A DNA stretch of 36,894 nt from Chloroflexia bacterium (GTDB lineage Bacteria; Chloroflexota; Chloroflexia; Thermomicrobiales; UBA6265). The position numbers and the translations under genes are program-made. Positions 7,970 through 15,709 of this stretch are shown in pieces. Below the pieces are notes generated by a model, which was not told where the DNA came from, searched no databases, and saw only the letters and a program-made list of their open reading frames with translations. The stretch covers positions 1-36,894 of the forward strand of contig JACCVC010000308.1 of NCBI GenBank assembly GCA_013698305.1. Direction: 5' to 3'. The stretch's first letter is position 1. Each line of letters opens with the position of its first letter.

Positions 7970-9076
7970 GTGACTCATTCATTTCTTCAACGTATTCTCG
8001 GAATACCGCTGCTCTACAAGGTGCTTGTCGCGAACGCGCTGATCATCGTGATTGGTGCGGTCGTCGGCACGGTGGTGACATCCATGGCGCTGCCCTCGGG
8101 CAACGAGGCGAGAAGCGCCGGATTGATCGTCAGCTTCGTGGTGATCGGAGGGGCGCTCAGCATCGCGGTGAACTACTTCGTGCTTCGTGCGGCCTTTCGG
8201 CCGCTCGATCGGCTGGCTGAAGTCGCCGACGTCATTCGAACCGGAGATTTCTCAAGCCGCGTGCGGGCCACGTTGTTCTCGGACCCACAACTGGCCCGAC
8301 TGGCGGAGTCGTTCAATGAAACCCTTGACGAGCTGGAGCACGATCGTGACAAATTGCGGCAACTGACCAGCCAGGTCATCCACGCTCAGGAAGAGGAACG
8401 CAAGCGGATTGCCAGGGAATTGCATGATGACACCGCGCAAGTCCTTTTCGCTCAGCTCCTGACCATCACGGCCATGAAATCGTCGCACGACCCAGGCGTT
8501 CAGCACTCGGCTGAGTCTCTGGAGGCGTCGACCGTGGAGGCAATCGAGGGGGTCCGGCGCTTGGCGCTGGAGTTGCGCCCTCCGGCACTGGATGATCTTG
8601 GCTTGCGAGAGGCGTTGGCGGATCTGGCGCAGCGATACTCTGAGCAAACCGATATACCGGTAGGCTATCGGTGGAATGGCCCGCGAGAGCGGCTGCCCGC
8701 CGAGCTGGAGCTCGTGCTGTATCGGATCGCCCAGGAAGCCATGACCAACGTCTTGAAGCATGCTCACGCGAGCCGCGCTGATATCACCGTGACACAGATG
8801 GGCAGCGACATGGTGTTGACCATTGTCGACAACGGGCGCGGATTCGATCCGGCGGTCGTGGAGCAAGGCGATGTGCGCGGGCTTGGGTTGGGGGTGTTCG
8901 GGATGGCGGAGAGGACGTCGCTGGTTGGTGGCAACCTCAGGGTCGAGCGAGCGAAACCCGCTGGCGTGCGAGTGATCGCCACGGTGCCCATTGCGAGGGT
9001 ACACAAGATTCTCGACCGTCAACCCGTAGCAAGCGCGGGGCTGAAACTCGGGACCCAGGAGCGCACGTATGACTGA
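7970..9076 (+). CDS. LiaS/NarL-type sensor histidine kinase, probably intramembrane-sensing
   Basis: This 368-aa membrane kinase has two helices (about 16-38 and 52-73) separated by a loop of only some 14 residues, so there is no extracytoplasmic sensor domain. A HAMP-like linker follows (FRPLDRLAEVADVIRTGDFSSRV), then a coiled-coil and the HisKA_3 dimerisation/phosphoacceptor box EEERKRIARELHDD with H152. Next come the N box QEAMTNVLKHA (N260), the DNGRGFD box and the GLGVFGM box of the ATPase domain. The family phosphorylates LuxR/NarL-type regulators such as the one encoded next, whose start overlaps this gene by 8 bp. Start is GTG at 7970; the upstream ATG at 7957 is out of frame. The stimulus is unknown; the short loop suggests membrane or cell-envelope stress. 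Confidence 0.9.
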   Translation: MTHSFLQRILGIPLLYKVLVANALIIVIGAVVGTVVTSMALPSGNEARSAGLIVSFVVIGGALSIAVNYFVLRAAFRPLDRLAEVADVIRTGDFSSRVRATLFSDPQLARLAESFNETLDELEHDRDKLRQLTSQVIHAQEEERKRIARELHDDTAQVLFAQLLTITAMKSSHDPGVQHSAESLEASTVEAIEGVRRLALELRPPALDDLGLREALADLAQRYSEQTDIPVGYRWNGPRERLPAELELVLYRIAQEAMTNVLKHAHASRADITVTQMGSDMVLTIVDNGRGFDPAVVEQGDVRGLGLGVFGMAERTSLVGGNLRVERAKPAGVRVIATVPIARVHKILDRQPVASAGLKLGTQERTYD

Positions 9077-9743
9077 CACCAGAACCACTCGCACACGAAT
9101 CCTGCTGGCGGATGATCATGGCGTCGTTCGGGCGGGCTTGCGGGCGTTGCTGGAGGCGCAAGCCGACATGACCGTCATCGGTGAGGCCGAGGATGGGCGC
9201 GAGGCGGTAAACCTTGCGTCGGAGTTGCGACCAAACATCGTCATTGCGGACCTGTCGATGCCGCACGGCGGCATGACCACCATAAGCGAGATCACGGCTC
9301 TGGGGCTGGGCATTCGTGTGCTGGTACTTACGGTGCATGCAGAGGAACGCTATCTCCTGCCGGTTCTCGAAGCGGGGGGGTCGGGGTACGTTCGGAAATC
9401 CAGTGCCCATACTGATCTGCTTGACGCGATTAGAACAGTCTCGCGTGGCGAGGTCTTTCTGGATCCCGCGGCGACGAAGACTCTGCTGCGTGGATATCTG
9501 GGGCGGATGCGTACCGGCGATGAGTTGGATATTGGCGAGGTGCTGTCGGACCGGGAGCGGGAAGTCGTAAAGTTGACCGCTGAGGGGTATACGGCGCAGC
9601 AAGGTGCGGAGTTGCTCTCGCTCTCGCCGAAGACGATCGAAACCTATCGGCATCGAGCGATGCAGAAGCTGGGGCTGACAAATCGTGCCGAGCTCGTGAG
9701 ATACGCGCTTCGTGCCGGCTTGCTTTCGGAGGAGCAAGCGTAG
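9069..9743 (+). CDS. NarL/LuxR-family response regulator
   Basis: The 224-aa protein has a receiver domain (about 10-130) with acidic pair D15-D16, phosphoacceptor D61 (NIVIADLSMP), switch threonine in LVLTVHA and the conserved lysine in YVRKSS. A LuxR-type helix-turn-helix follows (LSDREREVVKLTAEGYTAQQGAELLSLSPKTIETYRHRAMQKLGL). It should be phosphorylated by the kinase encoded just upstream, with which it overlaps by 8 bp. The stop codon is part of a perfect hairpin (9739-9757) that may be a regulatory site. Targets are unknown. The only physically adjacent candidates are its own operon and the MarR-type gene downstream. Confidence 0.93.
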   Translation: MTDTRTTRTRILLADDHGVVRAGLRALLEAQADMTVIGEAEDGREAVNLASELRPNIVIADLSMPHGGMTTISEITALGLGIRVLVLTVHAEERYLLPVLEAGGSGYVRKSSAHTDLLDAIRTVSRGEVFLDPAATKTLLRGYLGRMRTGDELDIGEVLSDREREVVKLTAEGYTAQQGAELLSLSPKTIETYRHRAMQKLGLTNRAELVRYALRAGLLSEEQA

Positions 9744-9757
9744 GGAAAAACCCTACG
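9739..9757. repeat. Perfect hairpin/palindrome at the response-regulator stop codon
   Basis: CGTAGGG (9739-9745), loop AAAAA, CCCTACG (9751-9757): a perfect 7-bp stem containing the TAG stop. A partial second copy, GTAGGGAG, starts about 4 bp later. There is no U-tract, so a classical terminator is unlikely. The 5-bp gapped symmetry would suit a dimeric LuxR-family regulator. Confidence 0.5.
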
Positions 9758-9947
9758 GTGAGTAGGGAGAATCGTGATGGGTCGCTTCGCGATTTCCACG
9801 TCTTCCCTGTCTACCGCCGTGTTTGACACTTCTTACACTTGCAGGTACATCCGGGTGCAGATCAGCGACCTGACAATCCTGGAGTCAGTAGACGTGCGCT
9901 GACCAAAGTATGAACTGGCAGTGCATGGAAATACGAGGTGGAACGCA

Positions 9948-10505
9948 ATGGCTATGAGCAACTCTTCACTACTTGAGCGCGGTCCGCGGGCCCATTTCGA
10001 TGACAACCGGCTGCGTGTGCATCCTGGCTGGTTTTCACCGACGACGGAAGAGCTTGAGTCTGAAGCAACGCCGTCCGCTGACGTGCTGTTCGATGTCTTC
10101 ACCCAGATCATCAAAATCGCGGGTGCTCTCGATCGGGGGGCGTCGGAGACGCTGGAAGACTTGAACCTGACCGCCGGAGCGTTCAATGCCCTGGTGGAGT
10201 TGGGCAAGGTGGGAGAGGAAGGCGTCGCCCCTTCCGAACTCGCCCGCCGGCTTGGCGTTGCCCGACGCACCGCGACCCTCTACGTAGATATCCTCACGAA
10301 ACAGGGTTGGGCGGTGCGAGAAGCTCATCCCGCCGATCGCAGGATGGTGCTTGCGCGACTGAGCGAGCAGGGAACGCACCTGCTCGCGAATGATGGCCAG
10401 ACGTATCAGCAGCGACTCTCGGAACTCCTGGGTGACCTGTCGCCCGTGCAGGCGGAACGGCTCCGTCAGCTTCTCGGTCAGATCATGGTGGAGACCGCCA
10501 GCTAG
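9948..10505 (+). CDS. MarR-family winged-helix transcriptional regulator
   Basis: The 185-aa protein has a MarR-type core: dimerisation helix (DVLFDVFTQIIKIAGALDRGASETLEDLNLTAG, split here as seen), recognition region SELARRLGVARRTATLYVDILTKQGWAVRE, wing HPADRRMVLARLSEQG, and a C-terminal dimer helix (LSPVQAERLRQLLGQI). The N-terminal about 40 residues are extra relative to typical MarR proteins and polar. Start: ATG 9948 behind AGGTGG six bases upstream. The in-frame GTG at 9921 lacks a site. A TTGACA (9823-9828) with a weak -10 (TACATC, 9846-9851) may be its promoter. It ends 3 bp from the convergent glgX stop. Ligand and targets are unknown. Confidence 0.85.
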   Translation: MAMSNSSLLERGPRAHFDDNRLRVHPGWFSPTTEELESEATPSADVLFDVFTQIIKIAGALDRGASETLEDLNLTAGAFNALVELGKVGEEGVAPSELARRLGVARRTATLYVDILTKQGWAVREAHPADRRMVLARLSEQGTHLLANDGQTYQQRLSELLGDLSPVQAERLRQLLGQIMVETAS

Positions 10506-10508
10506 CGA

Positions 10509-12665
10509 TCAGGCATCGTTGCTGCCTCGGAACACCAGGACGGTGCGTGCCGGGATGCTGAGCTTTGAGCCCGCTGGGATGCTGATTTCATCCGGTATGC
10601 CAGTGGGCCTGTCCGTTGACAGGATCGGCGTCCACGCCTTTTGGCCGCTGTCGCCGTTTGGATCTGGCAGAACAACGGAGATGTCTTCCTCCCATGAGTG
10701 AAGGATAACGAGCAGCGACGAGGTCCGGATGCGCTCACCGAGCTCGTCGGCTTCGTCAATGGCGGTTCCGGACAGCCGGAGAATTAACGGGTCGGCGACA
10801 TCGGCGGTCCAGTCGTCATGCGTCATCTCGTCACCATCAGGCCGAAGCCAGGCGACGTCCTTGAGCGTATTCGGTGTGTCTGGACGACCACGGAAATATC
10901 GGCGCCGTCGGAGCAGAGGCTCTTCTTTCCTCAAGGCAACGACGTTGCGCGTGAAGGCAAGCAGGTCCGTGTCGTCCTGATCAAGCTGCCAGTCAATCCA
11001 GCTGATCTCATTGTCCTGGGCGTAGGCATTATTGTTGCCCGACTGGGTGCGGTTTATCTCATCGCCATGAGCGAGCATAGGTACACCTTGGGAAAGCAGC
11101 AAGGTCGCGATCATGTTTCGTTGAGTCCGGCTGCGGAGATCCTGGATCACCGGGTTGTCGCTGGGGCCTTCGACGCCGAAATTGGTGGACTGGTTGTGAT
11201 CGTGACCGTCCTGGTTGTTTTCCCCGTTGTCCTCGTTGTGCTTGTCCTGGTAGGAGACGAGGTCTCTCAGCGTATATCCGTCGTGTGCCACAACAAAGTT
11301 CACGCTGGCGCGAGGTCCGCGCCCGCTCGCTTCATAGATGTCGGAGGACCCGGCGATCCTGTTCGCGAGTTGGCCACGATCCCGATTGCCCTGGAGCCAC
11401 CAGCCGCGGATGTCGTCGCGATAGGAGTCGTTCCACTCTGACCAAAGGGTGGGAAATCCTCCGACCTGAAACCCATCGGGCCCGATATCCCATGGTTCGG
11501 CGATGAGCTTTACGCCGCTGAGCAACGGATCCTGGTGGATGGCGTCGAAGAAGCCGCTGCCTGGAAGAAACTCCGGATGTTCTCGACCGAGCGTCACGGC
11601 GAGGTCGAACCGAAATCCGTCGACGCGCATCTCCTCGACCCAGTAGCGCAGACTGTCCAGCACCATCTTGATCACTTGAGGGTTCGAGAAGTCCAGCGTA
11701 TTCCCGGTGCCGGTGAAGTCGGTGTAGAAGCGGGGCTTCCTGTCCTCTAGCCGATAGTAGGTCCGGTTGTCGACGCCCTTCAAGCTGAGCATCGGTCCCA
11801 GGTGATTTCCCTCGCAGGTATGGTTGAACACCACATCCAGTATGACCTCGATCCCGGCCTCATGCATGGATTTGACCATATGGCGAAATTCGCCGATCTG
11901 GCCCAGCGGATCTTGACTCTGCGCGTAACGGGGCTCCGGCGTGAAGAAGTTCAGGGTGCTGTAGCCCCAGTAGTTGCTCAGCTGCTGCTCATGGAGGAAG
12001 GCGTCATCCACGAACGCGTGAACCGGAAGGAGCTCGATCGCCGTCACGCCCAGGTCCAGAAGGTAGTCAATGCTGGTATGGTGCGCGAGTCCCAGCCACG
12101 TGCCGCGCAACGCCTCCGGAATCGACGGGTTTGCGGCGCTGAACCCCTTTGGGTGGACCTCGTAGATCACCGTTTCCGGCCAGGGCGTGTTGGGCCGACG
12201 GTCTGCCTGCCAGTCGACCACGCCACCGGTCACGACACCCTTGGGGACGAACTTGTCGTTCGCACGGTCGTCCGCAGTGAAGTCTTCCTTCTTTGAAAGA
12301 TTGTATCCGGAAACAGCTGGGTCCCAGGTGATGGCCCCGTCAATGGCTCTGGCATAGGGATCCAGCAGCAGTTTTGCGGGGTTGAAACGAAGTCCATGTG
12401 TTGGATCGTAGTTGCCGTCTACACGATAGCCATAGCGGGTGCCGGGATGCACCCCCGGCACGTACACATGCCATACGTCGTGATTGCGTTCTTCCAGCGC
12501 GACGGTGTAGTCGGGCTTGTCAGTTGACGCGGTAAAGATGCAAAGCGTGACCGCTTTCGCGTCGTGCGAATAGATTGCAAAGTTGGTTCCTTCGCCATCC
12601 CATGTTGCGCCAAGCGGCGCGGGGCGACCCGGACGGGGGCTCCCATAGACTTCACGACGATCCAT
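10509..12665 (-). CDS. glgX: Glycogen debranching enzyme GlgX (isoamylase-type, GH13)
   Basis: At 718 aa this is typical of GlgX, which hydrolyses alpha-1,6 branches of glycogen or limit dextrin. It has an N-terminal CBM48-like beta domain (about 12-100, PAPLGATWDGEGTNFAIYS) and a GH13 catalytic barrel. The triad is clear: nucleophile D354 (DGFRFDLA), acid/base E390 (LIAEPWD) and D462 (VAHDGYTLRDLVSY). The GlgX/TreX-type YHPKGF-like block appears here as YEVHPKGFS. Start: ATG 12665 with AAGGA upstream. It lies on the strand opposite the glgE-treS-maltokinase genes, separated by two small minus-strand genes. Breakdown and synthesis of alpha-glucan are therefore clustered. No glgB, glgC or glgA is in the window. 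Confidence 0.95.
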   Translation of the reverse strand: MDRREVYGSPRPGRPAPLGATWDGEGTNFAIYSHDAKAVTLCIFTASTDKPDYTVALEERNHDVWHVYVPGVHPGTRYGYRVDGNYDPTHGLRFNPAKLLLDPYARAIDGAITWDPAVSGYNLSKKEDFTADDRANDKFVPKGVVTGGVVDWQADRRPNTPWPETVIYEVHPKGFSAANPSIPEALRGTWLGLAHHTSIDYLLDLGVTAIELLPVHAFVDDAFLHEQQLSNYWGYSTLNFFTPEPRYAQSQDPLGQIGEFRHMVKSMHEAGIEVILDVVFNHTCEGNHLGPMLSLKGVDNRTYYRLEDRKPRFYTDFTGTGNTLDFSNPQVIKMVLDSLRYWVEEMRVDGFRFDLAVTLGREHPEFLPGSGFFDAIHQDPLLSGVKLIAEPWDIGPDGFQVGGFPTLWSEWNDSYRDDIRGWWLQGNRDRGQLANRIAGSSDIYEASGRGPRASVNFVVAHDGYTLRDLVSYQDKHNEDNGENNQDGHDHNQSTNFGVEGPSDNPVIQDLRSRTQRNMIATLLLSQGVPMLAHGDEINRTQSGNNNAYAQDNEISWIDWQLDQDDTDLLAFTRNVVALRKEEPLLRRRRYFRGRPDTPNTLKDVAWLRPDGDEMTHDDWTADVADPLILRLSGTAIDEADELGERIRTSSLLVILHSWEEDISVVLPDPNGDSGQKAWTPILSTDRPTGIPDEISIPAGSKLSIPARTVLVFRGSNDA

Positions 12666-12709
12666 TCACAGTCCTTGTTGTCTTCTTCGATCGGGGTGAT
12701 TTTTGCTGA

Positions 12710-12910
12710 CTAGTTTGTCTGCTCAAGTGACGGAACATCCGCACCGGTTTGTTCGTCCTCGACCATATGCACCTCTATGAGCTCGAAGCGCTCTTCGTCC
12801 TCGAAGTGGCGGTCCTCGACGAGGCGGGCGGCGGAAGCGGCGTTGTCCGCTTCGAGCCGGTCGGTGAATTCCTCGCCGTCGAGTTGATAGCGAACGGTGT
12901 ACTCATTCAT
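12710..12910 (-). CDS. Small acidic hypothetical protein (66 aa)
   Basis: The peptide starts MNEYTVRYQLDGEEF and is strongly acidic, with many E and D residues and no membrane segment. The pattern (short beta strand, turn, strand, then a helix DNAASAARLVEDRHFEDEE) suggests a small alpha/beta fold. I do not recognise a family. ATG 12910 is preceded by TGGAG nine bases upstream. It sits 44 bp upstream of glgX on the same strand and is probably in its transcript, so a role near glycogen metabolism is possible but purely positional. Confidence 0.55.
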   Translation of the reverse strand: MNEYTVRYQLDGEEFTDRLEADNAASAARLVEDRHFEDEERFELIEVHMVEDEQTGADVPSLEQTN

Positions 12911-13019
12911 GTGGTTGACTCCAGTTTCATGGGCGCACGATGAGCGAAACCGTTGTGGAGCTTCTCACTTCGGCATACGCCCATCGGGTGAATCGCATGG
13001 CTGCGACCCATGGAACAGT

Positions 13020-13574
13020 TTACGACGAACCGGCGGGTTCTGCGTCTTCGAGCAGCGCTACCGCCTTTCGCAGGTGTTCCGCGCCATCAGCGAACAGCGG
13101 TATGAGCTCGGGGATCGACTCGAAATCGAAGGAGCGCATGGCCGACTGTGCTTCGTCAATAGCCGCCAACACGTCGTCTCTGCCCAGCTCATAATGCTCC
13201 ACGGCAGCGGGATGCTCATCCTCATTCTCTACCGAAGCAAGATAGTCGTCGATCTGCGCTACCACCGTCTCTATGCTCGTGGCGCGGCCCTGAAGCGCAA
13301 GGATGTTGCGGGATCGGTTCGAGACGAGTGACTCAACCTCGTCGACGGAGGCCGCGAGTACCGTCACCCTTGGCAGCATCACGTCCCGAAAGCCCGCGTT
13401 GCTGTTGGGATCCACGTTCGGGTTGAACGTGCCGGGCGGGACGAGCGCGGTTCCCAGTGATGTGACCAACAGCAGGATCACGACCAGATGACTGAGACGG
13501 ACAATGCGATGCAATCCCTGTTTCCCTTCAACCTGACGAGGACGCACGCCGAAGCCACGCACCATTTCTGGCAT
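13020..13574 (-). CDS. Hypothetical membrane-anchored/secreted protein (184 aa)
   Basis: A basic N-terminus (GVRPRQVEGKQGLHRIVRLSH) leads into one hydrophobic helix (about residues 28-46, LVVILLLVTSLGTALVP), which fits a signal anchor. The rest is predicted mostly helical and acidic (VDEVESLVSNRSRNILALQ..., IDDYLASVENEDEHPAAV, FADGAEHLRKAVALLED), so an extracytoplasmic helical domain is likely. No family is recognised. The start is either ATG 13574 or 13565; neither has a strong ribosome site. It is transcribed away from glgE, with 68 bp between the two starts, and lies upstream of the 66-aa gene and glgX, perhaps in one transcript. Confidence 0.55.
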   Translation of the reverse strand: MPEMVRGFGVRPRQVEGKQGLHRIVRLSHLVVILLLVTSLGTALVPPGTFNPNVDPNSNAGFRDVMLPRVTVLAASVDEVESLVSNRSRNILALQGRATSIETVVAQIDDYLASVENEDEHPAAVEHYELGRDDVLAAIDEAQSAMRSFDFESIPELIPLFADGAEHLRKAVALLEDAEPAGSS

Positions 13575-13642
13575 CGCGTCTCATGCCTGAATGTAAGACA
13601 ATATCAGCAGTAGAAGTTCAATCTCCTGGGAAGGGATGACCC

Positions 13643-15649
13643 ATGACCGTGAAGACAGTTTCATTTGCCCCTGACGCTCCAGCTCCATCTCCAGTCTTGG
13701 TGGAGAATGTAGCGCCTGCGATCGACGGTGGTCGGTATCCGGTGAAGCGAGAAGTGGGGGATGTGCTGACCGTTTCTGCGGATATCTTCCGGGAGGGTCA
13801 TGACAAGATCGCGGCGGTTGTAAAGTATCGTCGCTGGCATGATCGCGAATGGTGCGAAGCCGAAATGCGCTTCGTCGACAACGACCGGTGGGAGGGCTCG
13901 TTCGTCGTTGACGAAAACACCCGCTATGAATTCACGGTTGAAGCGTTTCCGGACAATTTCGAGACCTGGCGCGATGAGATCACCAAGAAACTTGCCGCCG
14001 GACTGGATGTCCGTCTGGAGCTTCAGGAGGGAATGCTCCTGCTGGAGGACGTACTGAGGCGCGCAGGGAGTGATGATGCAGCAACGGTTGCCAGAGCGAT
14101 GGAGCAGAGCCTACCCGCTACAACTCAAGCCAGGTCGCTGGAATTCCTGCTTGATCCGGTGGTGGTCGATGTCGCACAACGTCACTGCTCCCGAGTGGCA
14201 GCAGTCGAATTCGAGCCCTACCGCTCAGTCATCGTTGATCGAGTGCGAGCGCGGTTCGCCGCATGGTACTCGATGTTCCCACGATCCGCTGGCTCTCAGC
14301 GGGGAACTAGTGCGACGTTCAAGGATGTTGGGAAGCATCTGCCTCGGCTTCGCGACATGGGTTTCGACGTTTTGTACTTTACCCCGATCCATCCAATTGG
14401 GAAGACCAATCGGAAGGGCAAGAACAACACCCTCAATCCCGGTCCATCAGATCCCGGTGTTCCATATGCGATCGGGAGTGAGCAAGGAGGGCACTTTTCC
14501 ATCGAACCATCGCTTGGCACCATCGACGATTTTCGTGAGCTCCTGCGGTCCGCCGAGGACCATGAGATGGAGATTGCGCTTGACATCGCGTTGAACGCAT
14601 CTCCTGACCACCCATGGGCCACTGAGCATCCGGAGTGGTTCACCATTCGCCCGGACGGTTCGATCAAATACGCCGAGAATCCGCCCAAGAAGTATGAAGA
14701 TATCTATCCGATCAACTTCCAGAGTGAAGATTGGCAAGGGCTGTGGAATGAACTCAAGCGGATGATCCTGTTTTGGGTGAAGAACGGAGTCAAGACGTTC
14801 CGGGTAGACAACCCACATACCAAGCCGACTGCGTTCTGGGAGTGGTTGATCTCCGAAGTTCACCGGACCAATCCCGAGGTGATCTTCCTCTCGGAGGCTT
14901 TTACGCGGCCAAAGGTGATGCGCACGCTTGCCAAGGCTGGCTTCGCGCAGAGCTACACCTACTTTACGTGGCGGAACTTCAAGCAGGAGATCATGGAGTA
15001 CGCTAGTGAATTGACCCAAAGCGAGATGAAGGAGTATTTCCGCGGGAACTTATTCACCAACACCCACGACATCCTGCCGTACATCCTGCAGGAGGGAGGA
15101 CGACCGGCGTTCCGGTCGCGCTTCGTGCTGGCGGCAACGCTATCGTCGGTGTATGGCATCTACAGCGGGTATGAGCTCTGCGAGAACACCGCGGTGGCGG
15201 GCAAGGAGGAGTATCTCAACTCCGAGAAGTACGAGCACAAGGTGTGGGATTGGGATAGGCCAGGAAACATCATCGACGATATCACTCGGCTCAATCAGAT
15301 CCGGCGCGAGCATCCTGCGTTGCAGGAGTACGACAACCTGTCATTCCTGCAAGCGTCGAGCGACAGCGTGATCTGCTATATCAAGAGTTTGCCGGAGCAG
15401 GACAGCCACGTCATGGTGGTGGTCAACCTTGACCCGTTCCAGCCGCACGAATCCACGATCGAGGCGCCATATCATGTCCTCGGGATTCCGCCCGACGCGC
15501 ACATCCAGGCCACCGAATTGTTCTCCAACAGCACGCATATTTGGCAGGGTACACATCAAACTGTGTATCTTGACCCCAAAGAGAACCCCGCCAACATCTT
15601 TTCGCTGAAGGTGTGGCAGCAGAAGGACTACGAAGAACCCTGTTTCTAG
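13643..15649 (+). CDS. glgE: Alpha-1,4-glucan:maltose-1-phosphate maltosyltransferase GlgE
   Basis: The 668-aa GH13_3 enzyme transfers maltosyl units from alpha-maltose-1-phosphate to the non-reducing end of alpha-1,4-glucan and releases phosphate. It has the GlgE layout: N-terminal beta domain and helical insert (about 25-200), then the barrel with FTPIHPIGKTNRKGKNN, which is diagnostic. The catalytic residues are nucleophile D389 (FRVDNPHTKP), acid/base E418 (LSEAFTRPK) and D476 (NTHDILP). The D-to-E spacing of 29 is as in the Streptomyces enzyme. The C-terminal beta domain follows. Start: ATG 13643 with AAGGGAT upstream. treS and a maltokinase gene follow in the same direction, completing the trehalose-to-glucan route. 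The chain-branching enzyme GlgB is not in the window. Confidence 0.96.
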   Translation: MTVKTVSFAPDAPAPSPVLVENVAPAIDGGRYPVKREVGDVLTVSADIFREGHDKIAAVVKYRRWHDREWCEAEMRFVDNDRWEGSFVVDENTRYEFTVEAFPDNFETWRDEITKKLAAGLDVRLELQEGMLLLEDVLRRAGSDDAATVARAMEQSLPATTQARSLEFLLDPVVVDVAQRHCSRVAAVEFEPYRSVIVDRVRARFAAWYSMFPRSAGSQRGTSATFKDVGKHLPRLRDMGFDVLYFTPIHPIGKTNRKGKNNTLNPGPSDPGVPYAIGSEQGGHFSIEPSLGTIDDFRELLRSAEDHEMEIALDIALNASPDHPWATEHPEWFTIRPDGSIKYAENPPKKYEDIYPINFQSEDWQGLWNELKRMILFWVKNGVKTFRVDNPHTKPTAFWEWLISEVHRTNPEVIFLSEAFTRPKVMRTLAKAGFAQSYTYFTWRNFKQEIMEYASELTQSEMKEYFRGNLFTNTHDILPYILQEGGRPAFRSRFVLAATLSSVYGIYSGYELCENTAVAGKEEYLNSEKYEHKVWDWDRPGNIIDDITRLNQIRREHPALQEYDNLSFLQASSDSVICYIKSLPEQDSHVMVVVNLDPFQPHESTIEAPYHVLGIPPDAHIQATELFSNSTHIWQGTHQTVYLDPKENPANIFSLKVWQQKDYEEPCF

Positions 15650-15675
15650 AAGCTCCGTATCTGTTTGGACTATCC

Positions 15676-15692
15676 CGGCCCGGTACGGGCCG
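15676..15692 (+). repeat. GC-rich intercistronic hairpin between glgE and treS
   Basis: CGGCCCG (15676-15682), loop GTA, CGGGCCG (15686-15692): a perfect 7-bp stem about 6 bp before the treS ribosome site GAGGTGA. There is no U-tract. It may stabilise the processed mRNA or modulate treS translation. Confidence 0.4.
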
Positions 15693-15709
15693 TCGAATGA
15701 GGTGAACGT

